Positions 16,208-24,008 of a stretch of 51,756 nucleotides of DNA are shown piece by piece. The position numbers were made by a program, and so were the translations under genes. Origin of the DNA: an uncultured Saprospiraceae bacterium (GTDB lineage: Bacteria; Bacteroidota; Bacteroidia; Chitinophagales; Saprospiraceae); assembly GCA_937872385.1 (NCBI GenBank), contig CALMSO010000034.1, positions 1 through 51,756 on the forward strand. The letters are read 5' to 3'. The stretch's first letter is position 1; every line of letters starts with the position of its first letter. Under the pieces are notes generated by a model that worked only from the letters and a program-made list of their open reading frames with translations, searched no databases and was not told the DNA's origin.

Positions 16208-17638
16208 ATGAGCCAGCAAAAACCACAAGGCAGCTTTGTGCAGGAATTTGGGTTGGGGGCCGCAGTTATTCTTTTCGTCAGTTCCATTCTGGGGTCGGGG
16301 GTGTACAAAAAAATCGCGCCCATGTCAGCGGATTTGCAATCGCCTTCCTTAGTGCTGTTTGCTTGGTTACTGGCGGGTGTTATCACCTTATTTGGCGTGC
16401 TCACTACAGCTGAAATCGGCGGAGTGATTACCGAATCGGGCGGGCCTTACGCTTATTTTCGCCGGATTTATGGCCGGAGGTTTGCTTTCTACTACGGCTG
16501 GTCGAGCTTTTCGGTCATTCAGTCAGCTTCCATTGCTTCTATTTCTTACGTATTTGCCCAATCGGTCAATTCGTTAGTAGCACTGCCGGCGCTGGGCGGT
16601 GGCTGGGAGACTTACACCCTACTCGGTTTGTTTACGCCCTTTGCCAATCTGGGGGTAAAACTCACTGCCATTGGCTTGATTACCCTGTTGGCTACCATCA
16701 ATTACCGGGGCGTGCGCGAGGGCGGCTGGGTGAGCAAGGTCATTACCATCGTGGTGGTCATCAGCTTGTTTTTTATCATCATCACCGGATTGGGCATGAG
16801 CGGCGGCTCGGTTGATCATTTGCGACAAGCAGCGAGTAGCTACCCGCCCGCGAGTTTCAATGGCAATATGGGCTGGATTGGCCCGCTTTTTGCCGCTATG
16901 CTCGGCGCTTTCTGGGCGTACGAAGGCTGGCTCAATATTGGATTCATTGGGGAGGAAGTAAAAAATCCGCAGCGCAACATTCCGCTGGCACTCATTTTTG
17001 GCATTTTGATTATTATCACTATTTATCTGTTGGTAAATGCTGCTTATTTGTACGTCATTCCGATGGATGATATGATCGCTATTGCCAATTCGGAAAATAA
17101 AATCGCAGCGGTAGAAGTGATCAAGGCATACTTGGGGCAGCCGGGCGTGCTGTTTATCTCGCTGCTCATCATTATCACCACTGTGGGGTGTACCAACGCC
17201 ACCATTCTCACGGCAGCGCGGATTTACTACTCCATGGCGCGCAACGGACTGTTTACTGGGCGGGCGCACTATTTACATCCGCGTTTCAATACGCCCTCGC
17301 GCGTGCTGGCCATGCAAGGCGTGTGGTCGAGTCTGTTGGTATTTTCGGGCACTTTCGATCAACTCACCGATATGCTCATTTTTGCATCGTTCATTTTCTA
17401 TGGCGCTATTGCCGCTGGCATTTTTGTACTGCGCCGCAAGGAGCCGGACGTGCACCGCCCTTACAAGGCTTTTGGCTACCCTATAATACCCATTATTTTT
17501 ATAATGTTTTGTGCGGCTTTGGTCATCATCACCTGTTTTCAGCGCCCCCGCGAGGCTGGTATCGGACTGTTTTTGATTCTCATCGGTACGCCTTTTTACT
17601 GGTATTGGAATAGGAAATACGGCACCAGCAAGGAGTAA
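16208..17638 (+). CDS. APC superfamily amino acid permease
   Basis: This 476-residue inner-membrane transporter has about twelve hydrophobic helices and the APC-family start (GAAVILFVSSILGSGVY, about 17-33), where the unwound first helix binds substrate. AEIGGVITESGGPYAY (about 68-83) and the helix with FWAYEGWLNIGFIGEEVKNP (about 237-256) resemble the LAT-type exchangers. It would import or exchange an amino acid with H+ or another amino acid. The substrate is not determinable. It starts at ATG 16208 and is monocistronic as far as can be seen. Confidence 0.9.
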   Translation: MSQQKPQGSFVQEFGLGAAVILFVSSILGSGVYKKIAPMSADLQSPSLVLFAWLLAGVITLFGVLTTAEIGGVITESGGPYAYFRRIYGRRFAFYYGWSSFSVIQSASIASISYVFAQSVNSLVALPALGGGWETYTLLGLFTPFANLGVKLTAIGLITLLATINYRGVREGGWVSKVITIVVVISLFFIIITGLGMSGGSVDHLRQAASSYPPASFNGNMGWIGPLFAAMLGAFWAYEGWLNIGFIGEEVKNPQRNIPLALIFGILIIITIYLLVNAAYLYVIPMDDMIAIANSENKIAAVEVIKAYLGQPGVLFISLLIIITTVGCTNATILTAARIYYSMARNGLFTGRAHYLHPRFNTPSRVLAMQGVWSSLLVFSGTFDQLTDMLIFASFIFYGAIAAGIFVLRRKEPDVHRPYKAFGYPIIPIIFIMFCAALVIITCFQRPREAGIGLFLILIGTPFYWYWNRKYGTSKE

Positions 17639-17751
17639 AGAACCTTTTTGAAGCCAGTGTGGTTTTTCTGTACTCTGGTGGATGTTTAAATTTTAGGCAA
17701 AGGTTTTGAAAACAGAAAATCCGTCCTTGGCGCATGTTTAAAAATTAAAAT

Positions 17752-18036
17752 TTAGTTATCGCCCCAAACGGTTAATAATAATTTGGCAATTAGCCAAAGC
17801 ATCCACGCTTCCGCACCTTGTACGGTTTTTTTGTAATCTTTGGAATGCTGACGGAAAAAATTTGACCACCCCAAAGAACGTTCATTGACCCAGCGCCACT
17901 TCACCAAGGCAAAGCCCTCGACACTCGGCAGCTTGGAGGAAAATTCAACCTTCCGCGCCAAGATGTTGTTTTCTACCCGTTGTATGAAGGTACCTTGAAA
18001 TTTGGTGATGCTTTCTTCAAAATTAAAGGCGGATTT
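17752..18036 (-). pseudogene. Truncated IS5-type transposase (C-terminal remnant)
   Basis: The reverse-strand frame from TAA 17752 back to 18036 encodes about 94 residues, bounded upstream by an in-frame TGA (18037-18039). Its core, KWRWVNERSLGWSNFFRQHS then KDYKKTVQGAEAW, matches the C-terminus of IS5/IS4-group DDE transposases (consensus RRWVVERTFAWLxxxRRLxKDYE). The Glu of WVNER corresponds to the last residue of the DDE triad. The rest of the gene and both terminal repeats are missing, so the element is dead. It fills most of the 460-bp gap between the permease and kynureninase; nothing else is seen there. Confidence 0.8.
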
Positions 18037-18100
18037 TCACTTTTCAAACTGCTTTTCTCACTTTTAAACCTGCTCTAAAAACAGGGTTATTCCATTTATA

Positions 18101-19387
18101 ATGAGTCAGTTATCTACACGTACCTACGAAGCCACGCTCGATTTTGCCAAAGCAATGGACGCGCAAGACCCGCTGCGCCGCTTTCGTTCACAATATCATT
18201 TCCCGCAGCACGAAGGGCGCGATACGCTTTATTTTTGTGGCAATTCGCTGGGACTCCAGCCCGTATCTACTCAGCAGTATATAGAGCAGGAATTAGAGCA
18301 GTGGCGTACGCATGGCGTGGAGGGGCATTTCAGAGGCGAGCACCCTTGGGTAAAGTATCATCGCTATTTGCAGCCGCAGAGCGCGCACATTGTCGGTGCC
18401 CAAGAAAGTGAGGTAGTGGTGATGAATACATTGACCGTCAATTTGCATCTGCTGATGGTCTCTTTTTATCGGCCCACGCCGCAGCGTTTCAAAATTATCA
18501 TGGAAGCGGGTGCATTTCCTTCCGACCAGTACGCCGTAGAAAGCCAAGTAAAATGGCACGGCCTCAACCCCGAAACGGCTATCGTAGAAGTAGCTCCCCG
18601 CCCCGGCGAGGAAACCCTCCGCACGGAAGATATTGTCGAAACCATCGAACAGCATGGCGCGCAGACGGCATTGGTGCTTTTCAGCGGGGTACAGTACTAC
18701 ACGGGGCAGTTTTTTGACTTGGCGGCCATCACGGCAGCGGGGCATCGCGTGGGGGCTTATGTTGGGTTTGACTTGGCACATGCCGCTGGCAATGTATTGT
18801 TGCAATTGCACGACTGGAATGCCGATTTTGCTACTTGGTGCAGCTATAAATACCTAAACGCTGGCCCTGGCGGCCCCAGCGGAGTTTTTATTCACGAACG
18901 ACATGGCAACAATCCGGACCTGCCGCGCTTTGCTGGCTGGTGGGGCCACGATGAGGACAATCGCTTCCTGATGCGCAAGGGCTTTGTGCCCATGCCGGGT
19001 GCAGCTGGCTGGCAGTTGAGCAACGCGCCGATTTTCAATTTTGCGGCCCACCGCGCCAGTTTGGATTTATTTGTCGCAGCTACCATGCCTGCTTTGCGCC
19101 AAAAGAGCGAACAATTGACGGGCTACCTTGAATTTATACTTAATGAATTGAACGACAGAGGAGAACGCTTTAAAATTATCACTCCTATCAATCCAAATAA
19201 CCGCGGCTGCCAGCTTTCGGTGCTCACCGATGCGCACGGGCGGCAGTTGTTTGAATACCTGGCAGCCAATGGCGTAATCTGCGACTGGCGCGAACCCAAT
19301 GTGATACGCCTCGCACCTACGCCCATGTACAACAGCTTTGAGGATGTATGGCAACTGGGGCAGTTGCTGGCGCGGTTTGCGGGGTGA
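18101..19387 (+). CDS. kynU: Kynureninase
   Basis: This PLP enzyme cleaves kynurenine or 3-hydroxykynurenine to anthranilate or 3-hydroxyanthranilate plus alanine, in tryptophan breakdown or quinolinate/NAD synthesis. It has 428 residues, a typical length. The PLP lysine is Lys250 in WCSYKYLNAGPGG, the pyridine-nitrogen Asp is Asp224 in GFDLAHAAGN, and LYFCGNSLGLQP (43-54) is a family signature. Conserved GWWGHD follows at about 284-289. It starts at ATG 18101. No other kyn gene adjoins it. Confidence 0.95.
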   Translation: MSQLSTRTYEATLDFAKAMDAQDPLRRFRSQYHFPQHEGRDTLYFCGNSLGLQPVSTQQYIEQELEQWRTHGVEGHFRGEHPWVKYHRYLQPQSAHIVGAQESEVVVMNTLTVNLHLLMVSFYRPTPQRFKIIMEAGAFPSDQYAVESQVKWHGLNPETAIVEVAPRPGEETLRTEDIVETIEQHGAQTALVLFSGVQYYTGQFFDLAAITAAGHRVGAYVGFDLAHAAGNVLLQLHDWNADFATWCSYKYLNAGPGGPSGVFIHERHGNNPDLPRFAGWWGHDEDNRFLMRKGFVPMPGAAGWQLSNAPIFNFAAHRASLDLFVAATMPALRQKSEQLTGYLEFILNELNDRGERFKIITPINPNNRGCQLSVLTDAHGRQLFEYLAANGVICDWREPNVIRLAPTPMYNSFEDVWQLGQLLARFAG

Positions 19388-19415
19388 TGGTTTCATGGCT
19401 CAGGAGGGCAATATT

Positions 19416-20444
19416 TCAAGCTTTTTCCCAGACTTTACACCCTTCGGTACAATTCGTACAAATATCAATATGGCGGCGGCCGCGCAGTAGTTGTGTTCGG
19501 AATTGGCGATAAGCCGCTCCCTGCCAAATACCTTGAAAAGTCACGTCCCGCAAGCTGCCCAAGCGGTGCGTCGCGTCCTTGTCGAAGCAGCAAGGCACCA
19601 CCACGCCATCCCAAGTGATGACGCAGGAATGCCAGAGTTTCCAACAGTGGTTGAGCAGCTTATTTTTGATGCGATAGGAGCCGTCGGGCATACGGGCGTA
19701 GCGCGCGTAGCGCTCAATGGTAGGTATCAAGGGATTGCCCTGCGCATAATCGTAAATTTGAGCGGTTTTCAGCTTTACCTCATCCACACCAATGGCACGA
19801 GCCAGGCGATAAATATCGGGAATTTCGTGCTCGTTGGGCTGCACCACCAAAAACTGAAAAACAATGTGCGGCGTGCGCGAGCGCAGTTGCCGTTTCCACT
19901 TCACCACGTTGCGTGCCCCTTGCAATACCACTTCGAGGCGGCCCTCCTTGCGGTAGCTTTCGTAGGTAGCCTGTGTAGCTCCATCCACCGAGATGATGAG
20001 CCGATCCAATCCTGATTCAATCGTTTTGCGCGCATTTTCTTCGCTCAGAAAGTGCCCATTGGTAGAAGTGATGGTATAAATGCCCCGTCGGTGCGCGTAT
20101 TGCACCATTTCCAGAAACCCCGGATTGATATATGGCTCGCCCTGAAAATAAAAAATCAGGCAGAGGAGGTGTTTGCTCAAGTTATCAATCGTGTGCCGGA
20201 AAAAATCCTCACGCAGATTGCCCGTAGGGCGAGTAAAAGCACGCAGGCCGCTCGGGCACTCCGGGCAGCGCAAATTGCAAGCCGTCGTTGGTTCAAAAGA
20301 AATAGTCATCGGCAAGCCCCACTGCACTGGTCGGCCGCTCCACTTCGAGCGGTAGTAAGAAGCCGTCACTAAGGCCGCATTCCAGAGGCGGCGCGGCCTG
20401 AGTTTGGTGATAAAATTGAGGGTGTCCCACAGCTGCGCTTTCAT
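19416..20444 (-). CDS. Radical SAM protein with SPASM-type C-terminus
   Basis: This 342-residue protein holds a [4Fe-4S] cluster through Cys56, Cys60 and Cys63 in ACNLRCPECPSG and cleaves SAM to a 5'-deoxyadenosyl radical. The C-terminal part has SPASM-like cysteines: CWKLWHSC, VVPCCFDKD and ICTNCTEGC. SPASM proteins typically carry extra Fe-S clusters and act on peptides, proteins or other substrates. No peptide precursor or peptidase gene is seen nearby, so the substrate is unknown. It is convergent with kynU with a 28-bp gap and starts at ATG 20444. Confidence 0.85.
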   Translation of the reverse strand: MKAQLWDTLNFITKLRPRRLWNAALVTASYYRSKWSGRPVQWGLPMTISFEPTTACNLRCPECPSGLRAFTRPTGNLREDFFRHTIDNLSKHLLCLIFYFQGEPYINPGFLEMVQYAHRRGIYTITSTNGHFLSEENARKTIESGLDRLIISVDGATQATYESYRKEGRLEVVLQGARNVVKWKRQLRSRTPHIVFQFLVVQPNEHEIPDIYRLARAIGVDEVKLKTAQIYDYAQGNPLIPTIERYARYARMPDGSYRIKNKLLNHCWKLWHSCVITWDGVVVPCCFDKDATHRLGSLRDVTFQGIWQGAAYRQFRTQLLRGRRHIDICTNCTEGCKVWEKA

Positions 20445-20866
20445 GGTGATGGTGTGTAAATTATGCGGATTTCAATAGTGAATAACGAATAATGATGATG
20501 GCGCTTTTCGGTATTTGCTTTTCGCAATGCCAACCATTGATAAACGGCTGCTGAAAATGCTATAACGCACACTACTCTGCCGTCAATTCTACGATTTGCG
20601 TACGCTCTGCTTCATCTAAAAAAGTGATGGCACCAATTTTACGAAGCACCCACCCAAACGATTTATTCTTAGCAAAAATACCTGTTTCTTTTTACAAAAT
20701 GTGCTTAGCTATTCATATTGCAAAAAATATTTATTTTTAAAGTGTTGAAAATAAATTGACATCGAATTTTTGCATGCAAATAACAAAGACCATTTCAAAA
20801 ACAGGATTAATTATCGAAATTTGAGCGTTCCGTTCGAGAGCACATTTTTAGCTGAAACCTGTAATT
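20445..20866. other. Intergenic region with a possible gene remnant
   Basis: No complete gene is visible in this 422-bp gap between divergent genes. On the reverse strand, 20572-20691 is an open stretch of 39 codons ending in TAG, with natural-looking composition (for example KIGAITFLDEAERTQIVELT) but no ATG. It may be the tail of a decayed gene. The right half (about 20690-20800) is AT-rich and likely holds promoter sequence for the acyltransferase, though no clear TAnnTTTG was found. Confidence 0.35.
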
Positions 20867-22189
20867 ATGTACCTTATTTACCAACTGCTGAAAGTCATTG
20901 TTAAAATCGGATTTCGAATCTATTTCCGAAGTACCCGCGTAGCCAATCGGCAGCACCTCCGATTTAAAGGGCCAGCTATTGTGGTATCGAATCATCCGAA
21001 TACCCTGATGGATGTGCTCAACGTGGCGGCCCAAGCCCGCGCACAGTTCCATTTTTTAGCCAATTCGGGGCTGTTCAAAAGTCGTTTTGGCAACTGGTTT
21101 TTCAATACTTTTTACTGCATCCCCATCGAGCGCCTGCTGGATTCTAATGGCAAACCGGTGAATAATGCGGCCAATTTTGCTCGGGCCGACGCACACTTAG
21201 CCAAAGGTGGCACCCTATACATTGCCCCGGAGGGCACCAGTTGGATGAAGCGCCATCTGCACCCACTCAAAACCGGTACCGCCCGTATGGCTTTCAGTGC
21301 CGAAAGCAAAAAAGACTATCAACTCAATTTGCAAATCGTTCCCGTAGGTGTGAATTATAGCGACCCTACCCGGTTTCGCGGCACGGTTTTTATCAATGCC
21401 GGAGCGCCTTTGTACGTCCGTGATTTTCGGGAATTGTACGAACAAGACCCCATCCATGCAGTGCGCCACGTGACGAGCCTGCTCGAAGAACGCCTGCGCC
21501 CCTTGATGATTGACACCCGCAACGAAGCAGAGGATGAATTGGTCAAAACCCTCGAAAATATTTTGCAAAACAGCGCCCCGCTACCATTGGAAGGGCAGTT
21601 TCAACGCACCAAACAATTGATTGACCAATTGCGCATCTGGCAAGCCAACGACCCAACGGCTCAGCGCAATTTTCAGGAATCCGTAGAGGACTATGCTACA
21701 AATTTGAGCCAAAACCGACTCCACGACGCAGCTCTGGCCCGCGATACGGGCCTGCGCTGGTGGTGGCAAATACCGACGCTTCTGCTGGGCCTGCCCTTGT
21801 TTTTGTACGGCTATCTCAATCATTTGCTGCCGGCGTATATTCCGGTGGCGGCATTGCATCGGCTGCGCACGCGCGCCAATTTGTACATTGGTTACAGCTC
21901 TACGGTGTTGTTTGCGGTAGGTGTATTCACTTTTCCAATCTGTTATTGGCTACAAAGCGAAGTGGTCGCCTGGTTGGCTGGTTCGACCGTATCGTGGTGG
22001 TATTTGCTGAGCCTGCCCATTGCCGGTTTTTTCACGCTCTGGTACCAAAACATAGCCCGACAAGCACAAGCCGACTGGCGCTGGCAGCAATTGGAAACGG
22101 CAACTAAAGCTGCTTTGCGCAAAAAAAGAGCTGCGCTCTGGTCTCAATTGCAAAAAACGCTTACTTTCGACACCAAAACAGCGGTTTGA
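20867..22189 (+). CDS. Lysophospholipid acyltransferase family protein
   Basis: This 440-residue membrane-associated enzyme belongs to the PlsC/GPAT-like acyltransferases, which move an acyl group onto a (lyso)glycerophosphate-type acceptor. The catalytic motif is NHPNTLMD (42-49) with His43 and Asp49, the longer-spaced form of HxxxxD seen in GPAT-like members. PEGTS (121-125) is the acceptor-binding motif. The C-terminal part (about 300-400) adds two or three membrane helices. It starts at ATG 20867. The glycosyltransferase follows after 5 bp, so the two are likely co-transcribed. Confidence 0.88.
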   Translation: MYLIYQLLKVIVKIGFRIYFRSTRVANRQHLRFKGPAIVVSNHPNTLMDVLNVAAQARAQFHFLANSGLFKSRFGNWFFNTFYCIPIERLLDSNGKPVNNAANFARADAHLAKGGTLYIAPEGTSWMKRHLHPLKTGTARMAFSAESKKDYQLNLQIVPVGVNYSDPTRFRGTVFINAGAPLYVRDFRELYEQDPIHAVRHVTSLLEERLRPLMIDTRNEAEDELVKTLENILQNSAPLPLEGQFQRTKQLIDQLRIWQANDPTAQRNFQESVEDYATNLSQNRLHDAALARDTGLRWWWQIPTLLLGLPLFLYGYLNHLLPAYIPVAALHRLRTRANLYIGYSSTVLFAVGVFTFPICYWLQSEVVAWLAGSTVSWWYLLSLPIAGFFTLWYQNIARQAQADWRWQQLETATKAALRKKRAALWSQLQKTLTFDTKTAV

Positions 22190-22194
22190 TTAGC

Positions 22195-23289
22195 ATGCTC
22201 CTTTTCTGGTTTTTTGTGGCGGCCACAGCCGTGCAATTATCATTCTGGACGGGACTTTTCGCGCGTTTGGCTTTTTTTAGAATGCCGCCGCCGCCAGCCG
22301 CCGCCGAGCCGCCGCCAGTATCGGTTATTATCTGTGCACGTAATGAAGCCGACAATTTGTCGAAAAATTTACACCATTTCCTAAATCAAAACTACCGTTC
22401 CTTTGAAATAATCGTCGTTAATGATTATTCTACCGACCAAACCCGCCAGGTGGTCTTGGATTTTAGCGCAAAATATCCGAATTTGCGACTGATTGAAAAC
22501 CAGAATGTTTCGTCGGGTAAAAAAGCTGCTTTGGCAACGGGCATTGCAGCCGCACAATTTGATTGGATAGCCCTGAGCGACGCCGACTGCTGCCCTGCTA
22601 CGCCACATTGGATAGCCACCATGCAGCAAGCATTGCACGATGACGTTCAGATTGCCTTGGGCTATAGCCCCTATGTTCGTCAGAAAGGCATTTTGAATGC
22701 TTTTATCCGATTCGAAACAGCTTATACGGCCTTGCAATATTTGTCTTTTGCGCTGGCAGGGCTGCCTTACATGGGCGTAGGGCGCAATCTGGTTTACCAC
22801 AAAGCTTTATACTACCGAGCAGGAGGCTTCCGCAAACACGCCCACATTGCATCCGGCGACGACGATCTGTTCGTCAATGCAATTGCCAGCAAATCAAATA
22901 CGACTATTGTACTCAATACCAATGCGTTTGTTTATTCTCAGCCAAAAGAGCGCTGGAAAAGCTACTACTACCAGAAAGCAAGGCATCTGACCACTGCCAC
23001 GCATTACAGGCGCGTACACCGCTGGATGCTGGGAGCATTAGCTGCGAGCCACGCCGGGCACTATGCCGCAGGGGTGCTCCTGCTGGTGATGGGGCATATG
23101 CCATTCACAGTATTGTTCACCTGTCTGGTGCGAATGGTAGTAGTCATCTGGATATATCATCGGGTTTTACCGCGCTTGCAAGCCACTGATCTTGTAAAAT
23201 GGGCGCCCTTGCTCGACATCTGTTATGTCTTTTTCTACTTCGTATTCGCTCCGGCGTTACTAATCGGTAGAAAAAACCAATGGAAGTAG
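22195..23289 (+). CDS. Family 2 glycosyltransferase, membrane-bound
   Basis: This 364-residue protein has an N-terminal membrane helix, a cytoplasmic GT-A domain and C-terminal membrane helices. The GT2 elements are VSVIICARNEADNL (start of the nucleotide-binding fold), the DAD metal motif in ALSDADCC and the GDDDLF segment. It transfers a sugar from an activated donor to a lipid or polysaccharide acceptor, not identifiable here. I chose ATG 22195 over TTG 22186, which overlaps the upstream stop. Its last codons overlap the ATG of the next gene (23280) by 10 bp, indicating translational coupling with a sigma factor. Confidence 0.88.
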   Translation: MLLFWFFVAATAVQLSFWTGLFARLAFFRMPPPPAAAEPPPVSVIICARNEADNLSKNLHHFLNQNYRSFEIIVVNDYSTDQTRQVVLDFSAKYPNLRLIENQNVSSGKKAALATGIAAAQFDWIALSDADCCPATPHWIATMQQALHDDVQIALGYSPYVRQKGILNAFIRFETAYTALQYLSFALAGLPYMGVGRNLVYHKALYYRAGGFRKHAHIASGDDDLFVNAIASKSNTTIVLNTNAFVYSQPKERWKSYYYQKARHLTTATHYRRVHRWMLGALAASHAGHYAAGVLLLVMGHMPFTVLFTCLVRMVVVIWIYHRVLPRLQATDLVKWAPLLDICYVFFYFVFAPALLIGRKNQWK

Positions 23290-23951
23290 CAACCACCACA
23301 ACAGCGTTTTTTACACAGCGCGCCTTTGAAGACTATGAATTAGTACAGCAGGCGGTGCAAGGCAGCCAGCAGGCTTACGCCGTGCTCATGCAGCGCTACG
23401 AACCCTCCGTGTATCGCACCATGTTCCGGATGGTACGCAACCCTGAAGACGCCACCGATCTGACCATCGAAGCTTTTGGCAAGGCATTTTGCAACTTGAT
23501 ACATTATGTACCGCGTCATGCTTTCAGTACTTGGTTGTTTCGCATTGCTATCAACAATTGCATTGACCATATAAGACGCAAGCGGATGGTATTGCTTTCG
23601 CTCGACGAGTTGGCGGAAGGTGCATTTAGCAGTGAGCTAAGCCACACCGAATATCTTCGAGACCGAGCGCGCGACCCCGAAGAGCAAACCATTCGGCAGC
23701 AAAAATTAGAGCTGATGCGCCGGGTGATGCTGGAATTGCCGCTGCGCTATCGCACCATTATTCAGTTGCGTTATTTTGACGAGCTGAGCTACCACGAAAT
23801 AGCCGCTGCACTCGATGTGCCCCTTGGTACGGTGAAAGCCAAGCTGTACCGCGCCAAAGAACTTTTGTATGAACTGCTACAAAAACCCGGTAATAGTAAC
23901 TATCTCGATTCCGTACAACGACGGAAAAGAAAACAAAAAAGTTTAGCGTAG
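23280..23951 (+). CDS. ECF-type sigma-70 family RNA polymerase sigma factor
   Basis: This 223-residue sigma factor has region 2 at about 20-100 (DATDLTIEAFGKAF, then the FSTWLFRIAINNCIDHIRRKR helix) and region 4 at about 145-205, with the helix-turn-helix SYHEIAAALDVPLGTVKAKLYRAK. A basic C-terminal tail (QRRKRKQKS) follows. No anti-sigma gene follows it. It overlaps the end of the glycosyltransferase gene by 10 bp and is convergent with porX, 55 bp away. In Porphyromonas gingivalis the ECF factor SigP works with PorX, so a functional link is possible but unproven. Confidence 0.92.
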   Translation: MEVATTTTAFFTQRAFEDYELVQQAVQGSQQAYAVLMQRYEPSVYRTMFRMVRNPEDATDLTIEAFGKAFCNLIHYVPRHAFSTWLFRIAINNCIDHIRRKRMVLLSLDELAEGAFSSELSHTEYLRDRARDPEEQTIRQQKLELMRRVMLELPLRYRTIIQLRYFDELSYHEIAAALDVPLGTVKAKLYRAKELLYELLQKPGNSNYLDSVQRRKRKQKSLA

Positions 23952-23970
23952 AAACTAAAATCACACGATG

Positions 23971-24008
23971 ACGCTCTTTGGCCATAACGGCTGAAGGGCG
24001 TTTTTTTT
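23971..24008 (+). terminator. Rho-independent terminator after the ECF sigma gene
   Basis: ACGCTCTT (23971-23978) pairs with AAGGGCGT (23994-24001) with one wobble, and the inner bases TGGCC/GGCTG extend the stem. Eight T's follow on the plus strand. It also overlaps the last codons of the convergent porX gene. Confidence 0.8.

Noticed and set aside
19416..20444. RiPP biosynthesis cluster around the radical SAM/SPASM protein
   Set aside because: No short precursor peptide, peptidase or exporter gene is seen nearby; kynureninase and an acyltransferase flank it.
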